Source: Candidatus Zixiibacteriota bacterium (GTDB lineage: Bacteria > Zixibacteria > MSB-5A5 > GN15 > PGXB01). From it: DNA of 64,000 nt. The DNA lies in NCBI GenBank assembly GCA_016933955.1, contig JAFGTT010000028.1:1-64000 (forward strand), in the 5' to 3' direction. Both the position numbers and the translations under genes were made by a program. Under the pieces are notes generated by a model that was not told the DNA's origin, ran no database searches, and saw nothing but the letters and a program-made list of their open reading frames with translations. Of the stretch, positions 8,552 to 18,095 are shown piece after piece (within the stretch, counting starts at the first letter, position 1; every line of letters begins with the position of its first letter).

Positions 8552-8567
8552 TGGCACGGCAATTGCA
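8552..8567 (+). promoter_or_regulatory. Sigma-54 (-24/-12) promoter
   Basis: TGGCACGGCAATTGCA matches the published consensus TGGCACG-N4-TTGCW at every fixed position. It lies 131 bases upstream of the surface-protein start and directly downstream of the NtrC-type regulator, the expected arrangement for an activator and its target. Confidence 0.88.
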
Positions 8568-8697
8568 ATTCTAATCCCCAAACCAATAATAAAATAATCA
8601 AGTTTAATAAAAAGCGGGGATGGAGAAGGGAGGAGACCTTATCTAACCGGAACCTGATTACCAACGATATAAAAATAACAATCTAATCGGAGGATGT

Positions 8698-11586
8698 ATG
8701 AAAGTAGCCATAATAATATCGATTTTTTTCATGCTCGCGATGTTTATTTCTTTGCCAGCTATAGCAAGTCTGTCAATTGGGACTATGCATCCCGATGGGA
8801 ATAACAAGCATTTGATATGTGTAACTGAAAATAATCCGGAGCATGTTCATTGGTCACCCGACTTAACCAAAGTAACTTACTTTTCCAATATAGGTGCTGA
8901 CGGATATCAGGAAATTTATTTGTACGACATCAATCAGGGCATAACATGTCAGTTGACTGATTATAATGAATCCTACGCTCAGGCGTCATCCAGATTTTAT
9001 GATAATTCGACAATTTGGTATCGATATCATCAATCAAGCGGGAATATTTCCGAATATCGTGATATTTCTTTTAACGGATGCAATGTGATGAAGACTTCAA
9101 CATTATTCACTCAGACTGAATGGAATCATTTGGCAAATTTCGACTTGTCAGATAACTATATCTGTTTTGGGGTGCAAATGGGGAGCAATGGGAATACAGA
9201 AGAAATATTTCTTACCCCCAAAGACAACATCCCGGATTATACCCAATTAACTACCAATTCATTACCCGACAGATCACCAGATATTTCCGCAGACGAAACA
9301 AAAATAGTCTACTTGCACGCATATGGAGCAGGTAGAACGGATAATATATTCGTTATGGACATTGATGGGGCTAATAAAACTCAGCTCACATTTGTGCCGG
9401 ATGGATCGGTATATGGGCCTCATCTTGAAAAGCCGTTGTGGTCGCCAAACGGGACCCAAATCTGCTATTCATATCATGATGGTTCTCAGTGGGATATTTA
9501 TATAATGGACAGTGATGGAACTAATGCCGTAAATATCACCAACACCGTTGATTTTGACGAAAGAGTTTGGGATTGGAACAATGATGAGATTCTATTTACT
9601 ACGGATGGTTTCGTTCCAGGAATGTTGGCCTATTATTCATTTGAAGAAAACGCAAATGATCAAACTGGAAATGGTTTTGATGGGGTAATAAATGGTGATG
9701 TTTCTTATGGCGAGGGTGCTTGCGGAGTTGGAGCATATTTTGATGGGGAGGGGGATTATATTGAGATTCCTGCAGAAGGAGTGCTTTCCTTCGATGCTGC
9801 TACCGACTCGTACACAATATCACTATGGTTCAAGGCGACATCTTTAATACCTGGATGCGATTATTGCGATTATATTCTTATTAAAGATCGAAATCCAGAA
9901 AATTATGAGTCTCAAAGTTACGGCATTAGTATTGACCTTCATAATCCGGATAGTCTTCAATTAATCGCCAATATATGGGATAAAGTGCCCAATATGAATT
10001 GGGTCGTCAAAAGTGGATTTGAAACAGAGATTAACAGGCCTTATCATATAACAGAGGTAGTTAAGGCCGGCATTTCGCATGAACTATATATTAATGGTCA
10101 TTTGATCGATAGTCTTGATATTACTGGAATTGGACATACTGACGAGAATGACGGGTCAATTACAGTTGGTGCTGGCTGGTATCCTAATGGATGGCAGTAT
10201 TTTACGGGTATGATCGATGAGATTAGGATTTATAATTTTGCTCTTTCAGAAGAGGAAATTGATAGCATTTACGGATTATGCAATCCCGATTCCCTCTTCA
10301 TCACATCAATTGAATCCTGCTTGAATAGTGATGGGACATTTGAGATTCCGGTTAAAATTAAAAACAAGACTGAAATCACAGGTTATAATATCCCGATTAT
10401 TTATGATTATGCTAATGCAACTTATTTTGGGTATTCACTCGAAGGAACATTGTGCGAAGGCTGGACAGGCGATGATACGGTGTTAAGTGAGAATCAGTTC
10501 GTTCTTGGATTTATAGATGGGATGGGGATGAATTCAATTCCACCGGAGAGCGATGATATTCTGATCAATCTTATTTTCCGGAGTAATGATCCGACCAGTG
10601 AAATTTGTGAATTCGATCTGGTGCTGGACACGACATTATCGGATGATGTCAATTACCATCTGGCCTTTTCCGATGCTGCTGTCCCGCCGAAGGAATATGT
10701 TCCAGCCGTTAAAATCGATACATCCTATATTGACAATTATATTCCGGGAGATGTTAATCGTTCCGGTGGAGTAAATATTCTCGATGCCACAACATTTATA
10801 TGCTATTTATATAAGGATTGCCCGGAGCCGGTCTGCCCGAAGGCCGGTGATCCCAATGGTGATTGCGCCACCAATATCCTCGATGTGACCTATCTGATCA
10901 ACTATCTCTATCGCGGTGGCCCAGCACCGGTGTGCGGATGCGTTGGGGAAGGATCGGTGGAGAAAACGGCAGTAGTGATGTTGGGGACAATTGAAACCTT
11001 CTATGATAATGGCAAAACTTATATATCGCTCAATTCCCCGATAGATATAATGGCAGTTGAATTCGGTTTAATCACCGAAACCCAAGAATCTTTGAATATC
11101 CGCAACTTGGCTAATGGGATGGAGCTTTATTATCGGCAGGAGGAGAATCGAGTTCGAGGCTGTCTGGTGGATATCAGTGGAAAAACCATGATTAAAGCCG
11201 GTTCGGCCCGTGTGCTGGAGCTTGATGGCATGGTTGAGTTAACTCACGTTCTCGGTTCGGATATAAAGGCTCAGGGGGTCGGATTCGCCATTGCCAATCA
11301 TCCGGCTAATGACATGTTACCTATGGAATATACGCTCAGCCAGAACCACCCTAATCCCTTTAACCCGGTAACGGAGATTGAATTCAGTCTGCCGAAATCG
11401 GGAGATGTCAGCCTGGCGGTTTATGATATCCTGGGACGGAAAGTCGAAACGCTGGTTGACGACTATCTCGAGGCTGGCAACCATACGGCGGTCTGGGATG
11501 CCTCGAGACAGGCGTCCGGGATTTATTTTTATCGGCTGATAGCCGGTGAATTCAAAGAAACGAGGAAGATGACTTTGATTAAATAG
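8698..11586 (+). CDS. Secreted surface protein: TolB-like propeller, LamG, cohesin-like, dockerin-like, sorting tail
   Basis: This 962-residue protein starts after GGAGG. Domain order is signal peptide (1-23), WD40/PD40 TolB-type propeller (about 25-300, repeats such as WSPDLTKVTYFSN and ILFTTDGF), LamG-like jelly roll (about 307-525), a cohesin-like domain (about 530-675, FEIPVKIKNKTEITGYNIPI), a dockerin-like pair (about 682-745, GDVNRSGGVNILDATTF and GDPNGDCATNILDVTYL), and a C-terminal sorting or FlgD-like tail (about 880-962, NHPNPFNPVTEIEF). Such tails direct secretion or cell-surface attachment in FCB bacteria. It is the likely target of the sigma-54 promoter. The ligand is unknown. 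Confidence 0.8.
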   Translation: MKVAIIISIFFMLAMFISLPAIASLSIGTMHPDGNNKHLICVTENNPEHVHWSPDLTKVTYFSNIGADGYQEIYLYDINQGITCQLTDYNESYAQASSRFYDNSTIWYRYHQSSGNISEYRDISFNGCNVMKTSTLFTQTEWNHLANFDLSDNYICFGVQMGSNGNTEEIFLTPKDNIPDYTQLTTNSLPDRSPDISADETKIVYLHAYGAGRTDNIFVMDIDGANKTQLTFVPDGSVYGPHLEKPLWSPNGTQICYSYHDGSQWDIYIMDSDGTNAVNITNTVDFDERVWDWNNDEILFTTDGFVPGMLAYYSFEENANDQTGNGFDGVINGDVSYGEGACGVGAYFDGEGDYIEIPAEGVLSFDAATDSYTISLWFKATSLIPGCDYCDYILIKDRNPENYESQSYGISIDLHNPDSLQLIANIWDKVPNMNWVVKSGFETEINRPYHITEVVKAGISHELYINGHLIDSLDITGIGHTDENDGSITVGAGWYPNGWQYFTGMIDEIRIYNFALSEEEIDSIYGLCNPDSLFITSIESCLNSDGTFEIPVKIKNKTEITGYNIPIIYDYANATYFGYSLEGTLCEGWTGDDTVLSENQFVLGFIDGMGMNSIPPESDDILINLIFRSNDPTSEICEFDLVLDTTLSDDVNYHLAFSDAAVPPKEYVPAVKIDTSYIDNYIPGDVNRSGGVNILDATTFICYLYKDCPEPVCPKAGDPNGDCATNILDVTYLINYLYRGGPAPVCGCVGEGSVEKTAVVMLGTIETFYDNGKTYISLNSPIDIMAVEFGLITETQESLNIRNLANGMELYYRQEENRVRGCLVDISGKTMIKAGSARVLELDGMVELTHVLGSDIKAQGVGFAIANHPANDMLPMEYTLSQNHPNPFNPVTEIEFSLPKSGDVSLAVYDILGRKVETLVDDYLEAGNHTAVWDASRQASGIYFYRLIAGEFKETRKMTLIK

Positions 11587-11641
11587 ACGGGGGGAACGAA
11601 ATCGATCTGACTGTTTTTGGCTGATCGATTTTGACCTTCAA

Positions 11642-11672
11642 GCCCGGGGGTGCGGTGCTCTCACCTCCGGGC
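11642..11672 (+). terminator. Hairpin terminator after the surface protein
   Basis: An 11-base-pair GC-rich stem (GCCCGGGGGTG with CACCTCCGGGC, one G-T pair) closes a 9-base loop 55 bases after the stop codon. It is followed by AAATTATAT rather than a clean T-run, so termination may be partial. Confidence 0.55.
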
Positions 11673-11695
11673 AAATTATATAGCAGGGAGAAGAA

Positions 11696-11817
11696 ATGGC
11701 TGTAAGCATAATAAAGATTATAACTTCATCGATTTGAAATATCTATAGTATAAAGATAAATATGATGATAATACCGACAATGTCGATCTGGCACTAAATG
11801 TTGGATTCTCATATTAA
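11696..11817 (+). pseudogene. Remnant of an outer-membrane beta-barrel gene
   Basis: A strong ribosome binding site (AGGGAG) and ATG at 11696 open only 13 codons. In a different frame, the stretch up to the TAA at 11815-11817 encodes alternating beta-barrel sequence ending NVDLALNVGFSY, a typical terminal strand of an outer-membrane protein with C-terminal aromatic residue. One TAG and the loss of the gene body separate the two parts. This looks like the two ends of a deleted porin gene. The call rests on the C-terminal strand pattern alone. Confidence 0.45.
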
Positions 11818-11869
11818 ATAGAAATGGCATTGCATTCATTATACCTTTGAAGTGATCAAGTTCAGGTAA

Positions 11870-12307
11870 ATGCATGCCGAGAATGTTAATATGAAAGAAT
11901 TTCAAGTTCTTATCGGTGAATCCGAGCCATTGATGGTTGAGCTTCTTGGCGAACTTATTGAGGATGTCGTTGGTAAAGAATCCGCGATAACAATTTATAA
12001 CTCTGCCTATTTGGATGAACTAAGGGAATTCGCTGATCAGATTGATTTCAAGATTTTCATTCTAACGGTGAATAATATCATGTTAAGGTCAACAATATTG
12101 CCATATGAGGAACGCGTACATAAAGTCCTTGAACTGGTTAGTGAAATAAAAGCCAAATATGGAGTTCCCATTATTATTATGGGAGTCGAGTATCTATTGA
12201 CTGATGAGGTCATGAAATCGGATGCCGACGCGATTGTGAAAACTCCATTTAAACTCGATTATTTTAAAGAGAAATTGGCAAATCTTCTTCAGGATTGCAG
12301 AGTCTAA
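11870..12307 (+). CDS. Pseudo-receiver (degenerate response-regulator domain)
   Basis: This 145-residue protein has the alternating pattern of a receiver domain: QVLIGESEPLMVELLGEL at the first strand and helix, FKIFILTVNN at the third strand, VPIIIMGVEY at the fourth, and DAIVKTPFKLDYFKEKL with the conserved Lys and a KPF-like motif at the end. The usual acidic pair after strand one is reduced to ES, and the phospho-accepting Asp after strand three is missing. It therefore probably signals without phosphorylation. The second Met (11891) is an alternative start. It lies alone, with no output domain. Confidence 0.55.
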   Translation: MHAENVNMKEFQVLIGESEPLMVELLGELIEDVVGKESAITIYNSAYLDELREFADQIDFKIFILTVNNIMLRSTILPYEERVHKVLELVSEIKAKYGVPIIIMGVEYLLTDEVMKSDADAIVKTPFKLDYFKEKLANLLQDCRV

Positions 12308-13052
12308 GTTGTATTTACAAAAGAATTTAAGGCGGTTTCCCCCAAAAAGGCTCGAAGGTCTTCAACAGGTGGTCCGGGTTGTTTGGACAGTTTGGCGGCT
12401 TAATTAAGGTGGATTCGGTTTATAGGAAAACCAGTTTGATTGCCTTCTATTTTAAAATCGATTATCAGACTAGATTGCTTTGGTCGTGAGAAATTGTCTT
12501 GCTACAGACAATTCAAATACTCCTTTAAACTACCCAGTGGTCAAGACAGTAGCATCAATCTTATAAAAATGATCCTTTTGGATTTCAATATTCCTGTTTT
12601 TTGTGAAGCCTTAAATGATATGATCGGCTAATGTGATTGTCAATTTTATGAATATCAAACAGTGGTTTGTGTGACTGAAGTTTTCCGTGTATTTCGCACC
12701 CCATCTCAAGCCGTTTTATTTGTCCAAACCAGGCTAATCCTTATACAAGGGGGAGGATAGGATGGCGCTCTTATTTTTTTTGAATTGGCTCGGAATAAAC
12801 ATGGCTGAATACTTGGCGACAGGCATATCGGTCACCGCATACTACCCTTGAAGACCGGAAGACCTCTCCGGGTGTGACCTCCGGTGTTTCACTTCAATTG
12901 GAAATATTGGTTGCAATAATAATCCTCTTCAGTATATTATGGAATAAGGGTTCTCTTTTATCTTATCGCAATACATTGGCCAAAAAGCAAGAATACGAAT
13001 CTGAATATAATTTCTTGTAGAATTCATCATTTCGACCAAGGGAGGCCCCAAC
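12308..13052. other. 745-base gene-poor stretch
   Basis: No recognisable gene was found except a 29-codon frame at 12762. Open frames here (for example 12440-12631) lack ribosome binding sites and family motifs. A possible stem (ACCGGA and TCCGGT arms around 12855-12888) follows the small frame. The subtilisin gene at 13053 is preceded by GGGAGG; no clear promoter was found. Confidence 0.5.
12762..12851 (+). CDS. Possible 29-residue hydrophobic peptide
   Basis: An exceptionally strong Shine-Dalgarno sequence (GGGGGAGG, 5 bases before the ATG) precedes a 29-codon frame encoding a hydrophobic peptide starting MALLFFLNWLGINMAEYL. A GC-rich inverted repeat follows the stop. It could be a small membrane peptide or the relic of a larger gene. 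No homologue is recognised. Confidence 0.3.
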   Translation: MALLFFLNWLGINMAEYLATGISVTAYYP

Positions 13053-16000
13053 ATGTTACCAAGCAAATTTCCAAGCCCGATTGCGTTATTAATTCCATTT
13101 GCAACCTTTATTTTGATACTCCTCGGAACTGGAGCATTGACTGCAGAATCGGGGGAGATAACGACACATGGAACCTCCGGCGATTTCTCCGCATCCAGGG
13201 CTCTATACCCGGCCGAGAGTAATCTTATCGAAGTCATGTTCAGGCCCCAATTCAAAATCCGTTTGCGCAAGGGGCGACTGGTTGACAGTAACTCACGACC
13301 CATCAATGGATTGGATGGCATTTTGGGGGACCTTGATGCCTTCGAATGGTCAAGAATTTGTCTGCTTCCGGAAGCGCGCTTCGATGAATTTCAGGCCAGG
13401 GGTCAGGCCAAAAGCGGCCGGACGCTTTACAACCTGAACAATATTTATCGGCTTGCCTTTTCTGGAAAAATCGACATCCAGGAATTATGCCGAAAACTCG
13501 GTGAGTTAACGGAGGTTATGTCGGCGCGGCCGGTACCTTTACCGCCGCCCTTACCAGCGGTGGGTAATTATGAAACATCGCAATATTATTTGAATCCGGC
13601 CAGTTCATCCCCATCGGGGATAGATGCCGAATTCTCATGGACTCAGCCCGGAGGAACCGGGGCCGGAGTGACCATATGCGATATCGAATATGGTTGGAAT
13701 TACTCCCATGCCGATATAGCCAAGGCCCAGAATTCCCAGATTAATCCTGAGCCTATTGCTTTGCCACCGGGCGAGACTGATGATCACGGCACCGCTGTCC
13801 TAGGCATTCTTGTCTCCGATAACAACGGTTGGGGCACCACCGGGCTTTGCTACGGCGCCGATATAAAGACGTGCGGAGCCTATTATGGCGATCCCTTATC
13901 CTTTAATCCCGCGGGTGCCATAGCCTACGCCATCGACAGCTTGTCAACCGGAGATATTATTCTCCTGGAATTGCAGTGGGATTATGGAGACCCCAATACA
14001 ACTCATACTGATTTCATTCCCATCGAATGGTACGGCGATTATTATCCCGATTCCCAGTCATATAATGCCGTTTATGCAGCCATAGAAAATGCCGTAGCCA
14101 ATGGAATCCACGTGGTTGAGGCCGGCGGTAACGGCGGGGCTCCCACGGCCAACAGCGGCTATAATACTGGTAGTTTGAACTGGTATGGGCATTCCGGTGC
14201 GGTAATTGTCGGGGCAGGAGGGGCGTACGCCGGGGGAACCTATCCCCAGGGAAATCTGGAACGAATATATTGGTCAAGTTATGGCCCTCGCTATGATCTC
14301 CAGGGAGGAGGCGAAGATGTGGTTACTACCGGTTACGGATATCTATACAGCACCGGCGGTAAAGATTCCCTTTATACCAACATTTTCGCCGGCACTTCCA
14401 GTGCCTCGCCGATGGTGGCTGGCGCCATTGCCTGTTGTATGAGTTATAGCCTGAATCAGGGATGGAGTATTGATTCTTTGAACCCGGCCAAAATCCGCGA
14501 TGTCCTCTGGTCTACCGGAACTCCACAGGTCATGGGACCGACCGGATATATAGGTCCGCGCCCCAACCTGAAAAAAGCCTTCGACAGCCTGAGTTCTTTC
14601 ACCGATGCCACTTTCTGGGCCTTAAGAAACACTACCCGGGGTACTTATGGTATCGCCTGGGGCGATTACGATAACGATGACGACCTTGATTTCTATGTTT
14701 CTAATTACTTCAGCCCCAACAACCTTTATCAAAATGACGGGAATGGTAATTTTACCGAGGTTGCTTCTTCTCCTATTAATGACAGCGATCCCGGTACCGG
14801 TGTCGCCTGGGGCGATTATGATAACGACGGCTATCTTGATATCTATAATGTAAAACTCAGTATCGGCGGCAGTCTTCGTCCCAACAAACTCTTTCACAAT
14901 AATGGCAACGGTACCTTCAGTGACGTTACGCCCGCAGTCCTTGCCGATACCGGGTTTTCCTACGGTTTGGGCTGGGCCGATTATGATCTCGATGGTGATA
15001 TAGACTTGTTTTTTACCAACGATAATTATTACGGGACAGGCAATAAACTGATGCGAAACGATGGCGGCGGTAATTTTACCGATGTAACCTCATCGGCTTT
15101 GCCGCCCACTGGCGATTATAGCCATAGTATGGCCTGGGGGGATTATGATAATGACGGTTATCCCGATATATATATCACCAAGTATGGTGCAAGCCGTCCC
15201 AATTTGCTTCTGAGGAATAACGGCAACGGCACATTTTCGGATGTCACCGCGGCACCACTGAATATCACCGACGCCAGCTATGGACTCGGTTGGGGGGATT
15301 ATGATAACGATGGTTATCTTGATCTGTTTGTCGCCTGTCGGAAGTATAGTAATCATCTTCTGCATAACAACGGCAACGGGACATTTACCGATGTAACTTC
15401 GGGACCTCTTGCCGGACCCGACTCAACGGTTGATGTCGTGTGGGGCGATTATGATAACGACATGGATCTTGATTTGTATCTGGTTAACAATAAGGCCGCG
15501 AATAAGCTCTTTCGTAACGATGGTGGCGGGGCTTTTACGGATATTACCGTATCCAGCCTGGCTCTTATCGATACTCTGGATAATACCAGCGCCGCCTGTG
15601 GTGACTATGATGCCGATGGGGATCTCGATCTGGTGATTGGCGCTTACCAGCAATTCGGAAATAGTCTACTTAAGAATCGGATCGGAGCCAATAATCACTG
15701 GTTGCATGTCAATCTTGTGGGAACCAACGCCAACAGGTTCGGTATTGGTGCCAGAGTTAGAGTGGTCGCCGGAAGTATCTCGCAAATTGACGAAATTTCC
15801 GGAGGATCTAATCTGTACTCCCAGAATTCATTAACGGCTGAATTCGGTCTTGGCTCTTACACTGTGGCCGATACGGTGGAAATTAATTGGCCGACAACAG
15901 CCCAATCAATCACAGTTAAAACAAACGTAAATGCCAACCAGGTAATAACTGTGTATGAAGTTGCCTCTTATGTATGTGGCGATGCCAATGGCGGCGGATC

Positions 16001-16172
16001 AGTTAATATTCTTGATGTCACCTATCTGATAAATTATCTGTATAAATCGGGTCCAGCTCCAGAGCCGCAGGAAGCTGGAGATGCTAACGGAAATGGAGCG
16101 GTCAATATTCTGGATGTGACCTATTTGATAAGTTATCTTTATAAGAGTGGACCGGAACCAATATGTCCATAA
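13053..16172 (+). CDS. Secreted subtilisin-like protease with FG-GAP repeats and C-terminal dockerin
   Basis: This 1039-residue protein has a signal peptide (about 1-31) and an S8 catalytic domain (about 180-510) with the triad D210 (CDIEYG), H245 (DDHGTAV) and S449 (GTSSASP). Seven FG-GAP/VCBS repeats with the core WGDYDNDGYLD span about 530-870. An ASPIC/UnbV-like domain (about 872-970, GIGARVRV) and a dockerin-like pair (about 975-1039, two VNILDVTYLI repeats) follow. The calcium-binding repeats suggest a beta-propeller on the surface. The start follows GGGAGG. The protease probably attaches to a cohesin partner such as the one in the 8698-11586 protein, an inference from the domain types. 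Confidence 0.88.
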   Translation: MLPSKFPSPIALLIPFATFILILLGTGALTAESGEITTHGTSGDFSASRALYPAESNLIEVMFRPQFKIRLRKGRLVDSNSRPINGLDGILGDLDAFEWSRICLLPEARFDEFQARGQAKSGRTLYNLNNIYRLAFSGKIDIQELCRKLGELTEVMSARPVPLPPPLPAVGNYETSQYYLNPASSSPSGIDAEFSWTQPGGTGAGVTICDIEYGWNYSHADIAKAQNSQINPEPIALPPGETDDHGTAVLGILVSDNNGWGTTGLCYGADIKTCGAYYGDPLSFNPAGAIAYAIDSLSTGDIILLELQWDYGDPNTTHTDFIPIEWYGDYYPDSQSYNAVYAAIENAVANGIHVVEAGGNGGAPTANSGYNTGSLNWYGHSGAVIVGAGGAYAGGTYPQGNLERIYWSSYGPRYDLQGGGEDVVTTGYGYLYSTGGKDSLYTNIFAGTSSASPMVAGAIACCMSYSLNQGWSIDSLNPAKIRDVLWSTGTPQVMGPTGYIGPRPNLKKAFDSLSSFTDATFWALRNTTRGTYGIAWGDYDNDDDLDFYVSNYFSPNNLYQNDGNGNFTEVASSPINDSDPGTGVAWGDYDNDGYLDIYNVKLSIGGSLRPNKLFHNNGNGTFSDVTPAVLADTGFSYGLGWADYDLDGDIDLFFTNDNYYGTGNKLMRNDGGGNFTDVTSSALPPTGDYSHSMAWGDYDNDGYPDIYITKYGASRPNLLLRNNGNGTFSDVTAAPLNITDASYGLGWGDYDNDGYLDLFVACRKYSNHLLHNNGNGTFTDVTSGPLAGPDSTVDVVWGDYDNDMDLDLYLVNNKAANKLFRNDGGGAFTDITVSSLALIDTLDNTSAACGDYDADGDLDLVIGAYQQFGNSLLKNRIGANNHWLHVNLVGTNANRFGIGARVRVVAGSISQIDEISGGSNLYSQNSLTAEFGLGSYTVADTVEINWPTTAQSITVKTNVNANQVITVYEVASYVCGDANGGGSVNILDVTYLINYLYKSGPAPEPQEAGDANGNGAVNILDVTYLISYLYKSGPEPICP

Positions 16173-16211
16173 GCCTATTAGATTTCCGGTGATTTTTCTA
16201 ATTCATTTTTT

Positions 16212-16556
16212 TTATTTTCTTTTAAGCCAGAAATCGAATGATCGGCCGGGAACAAAAATATCCAGTCCGATTGAGATTTTATCAAGGGGATTTTTCACGA
16301 TATGAGTCTCATTACCCGGCAGATACGCGGTATCACCTTCACCCAGCTCCTGAGTATCATCGGGAGTGATAATGATTATTTTTCCTTTCAGAACGACCAG
16401 AACCTGAGCGCTCGGATGATTGTGCTCCGGCGACGTGTGACCGGGAGGTTTGATAAAATACTCGATAGAGATATCTTTTTGATTACAAAGGCTGACCCGT
16501 TTCCAATCATTTTCCGGTTCGTATGATTCTCCTTCGTTCAGACGGATGACATGCAT
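16212..16556 (-). CDS. Cupin-domain protein
   Basis: This 114-residue single-domain cupin shows motif 1 (PPGHTSPEHNHPSAQVLVVLKG, metal ligands in HNH and the Gln/Glu position) and motif 2 (GDTAYLPGNETH). Small cupins of this kind bind a metal and act as isomerases, dioxygenases or sensors; the substrate cannot be told. The ATG follows AAGGGGGA. It lies 135 bases downstream of, and in the same direction as, the NtrC regulator, so it may be co-transcribed. Confidence 0.8.
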   Translation of the reverse strand: MHVIRLNEGESYEPENDWKRVSLCNQKDISIEYFIKPPGHTSPEHNHPSAQVLVVLKGKIIIITPDDTQELGEGDTAYLPGNETHIVKNPLDKISIGLDIFVPGRSFDFWLKRK

Positions 16557-16691
16557 AATTAATCCCCCTTATACTTTGATATTGTTTTTCTCCGGATATG
16601 CAACAACATAGGCCCCCCCCTTTAATTGCAGGTAATCATAATCCTTCCGGAGTATCATCTACCCTGCGGAAATCAGATAAAGAATGGAGTC

Positions 16692-18095
16692 TTATGATTC
16701 GTCATTGATGGAATTTCTCGGCTGATTGACTGAAATTTTGTATTCGCGGATTTTGGAATAAAGAAAACGGCGATGAATCTGAAGATATCGGGCGGTTTCG
16801 GTTTGATTCCAGTTGTTGTTTTTCAGGGCCGATATTATTAAATCTTTTTCAATATTGGCCAGTATTTTTTTCAGAGGAATTCCGCGTTTGAGATGTTCCT
16901 CTAAAGCCTGGTTCACCTGCATACCTTTGGCGAAGATGGGGAGATCGTCAATGGTGATAACATTTTCCCGGGCCATGACAATGGCGCTGTGAATGGTATT
17001 CTCCAGTTCCCGGACATTCCCCGGCCACGAATACATAAGAAGTTTTTCCATCTCTTTGTACGGTACCACAAGATTTTTATCCGGGCTGAATTTCTGCAGA
17101 AAATGTTTGATCAATAACGGAATATCCTCTTTCCGTTCGACCAGCGGAGGAAGATTTATTCTGATGACATTCAGCCGGTAGAAAAGGTCCTCTCGCAAAC
17201 GCCCCTCCTTGACCTCCATCTCCACATCACGATTGGTGGCCGCAATAATTCGGACATCGACATGAACAGGTTCTTCACCGCCGACCCGGTAGAAGGATTT
17301 CTGCTGAAGCACTCGCAATAACCGGACCTGAAGTGATGGCGGCATGGAATTAATTTCATCCAGGAAAATAGTCCCACCATCGGCCAGTTCAAATTTTCCC
17401 TGCCTCCGGGCAATGGCCCCGGTGAAAGAGCCTTTTTCATGTCCGAAAATTTCGCTTTCCAGAATACTTTCGGCGAAGCCGCCGCAGTTGATTTTTATGT
17501 AGGGTCGATGTTTCCGAAGGGAGTGCCTCTGAATGGCATCGGCGATCATCTCCTTGCCGGTCCCGCTTTCACCCTGAATCAGGACAGTGGCATCCGAAGG
17601 TGCCACTCGTCCGATCAACTTGAAAATCTCTTTCATCTGCGGGCTGGCCCCGATGATTTGGGTATCATCATTGTCCGGGATGGATGATACTTTGTTCCTC
17701 AGTTCCCGGACTTCATCCAGCAGTTCCGAAAATTCCAGGGCCCGTTCGATAATCAATAAGAATTCATCGAGTTCGAAAGGCTTTTCAAGATAATCATAGG
17801 CCCCGGCTTTCATGGCCTGGATAGCTCGCTCGCTGGTGCCGTAGGCGGTAAAAACGATAATCGGCAAATCAGGCATTATTTTTTTAATTTCCTTAAGCGC
17901 CGTCAGACCATCCATACGGGGCAGATTTATATCGAGCAAAATGATATCGGGTTTGTGTTCCCGGACTCTGTCAACAGCTTCACGGCCGTCCTCGGCCTCG
18001 ATCGTATGACATTCACGGGAAGAAAGCAGGTCGATGATATTCTTTCTCATGAAAGCTTCATCATCGACGATAAGAATGGTTTTATTTTTTATCAT
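16692..18095 (-). CDS. NtrC-family sigma-54-dependent response regulator
   Basis: The start is ATG 18095 after AAAGGAAA, giving 467 residues and overlapping the kinase by 14 bases; an upstream Met at 18188 would add 31 residues of non-homologous sequence. The receiver domain has D55 (LLDINLPRMDG). The AAA+ domain has Walker A (GESGTGKE, 175-182), a GAFTGA loop as GSFTGA (222-227) and GGTIFLDEIN. A Fis-type helix-turn-helix (NQTETARYLQIHRRFLYSKI) ends the protein. All motifs needed to activate sigma-54 promoters are intact, unlike in the regulator at 7071. The most likely targets are its own operon and the divergent poly-glutamate cluster. Confidence 0.9.
   Translation of the reverse strand: MIKNKTILIVDDEAFMRKNIIDLLSSRECHTIEAEDGREAVDRVREHKPDIILLDINLPRMDGLTALKEIKKIMPDLPIIVFTAYGTSERAIQAMKAGAYDYLEKPFELDEFLLIIERALEFSELLDEVRELRNKVSSIPDNDDTQIIGASPQMKEIFKLIGRVAPSDATVLIQGESGTGKEMIADAIQRHSLRKHRPYIKINCGGFAESILESEIFGHEKGSFTGAIARRQGKFELADGGTIFLDEINSMPPSLQVRLLRVLQQKSFYRVGGEEPVHVDVRIIAATNRDVEMEVKEGRLREDLFYRLNVIRINLPPLVERKEDIPLLIKHFLQKFSPDKNLVVPYKEMEKLLMYSWPGNVRELENTIHSAIVMARENVITIDDLPIFAKGMQVNQALEEHLKRGIPLKKILANIEKDLIISALKNNNWNQTETARYLQIHRRFLYSKIREYKISVNQPRNSINDES

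Noticed and set aside
11791-11806. TGGCAC word inside the barrel remnant
   Set aside because: No -12 box at the correct distance; it is explained by the coding remnant.
12440-12631. 63-codon open frame in the gene-poor stretch
   Set aside because: It opens at a TTG with no ribosome binding site and has no recognisable pattern or signal.
12897-12917. TTGG...TTGCA before the subtilisin gene as a sigma-54 promoter
   Set aside because: The distance between the GG and GC pairs is one base too long and the -24 box is poor.
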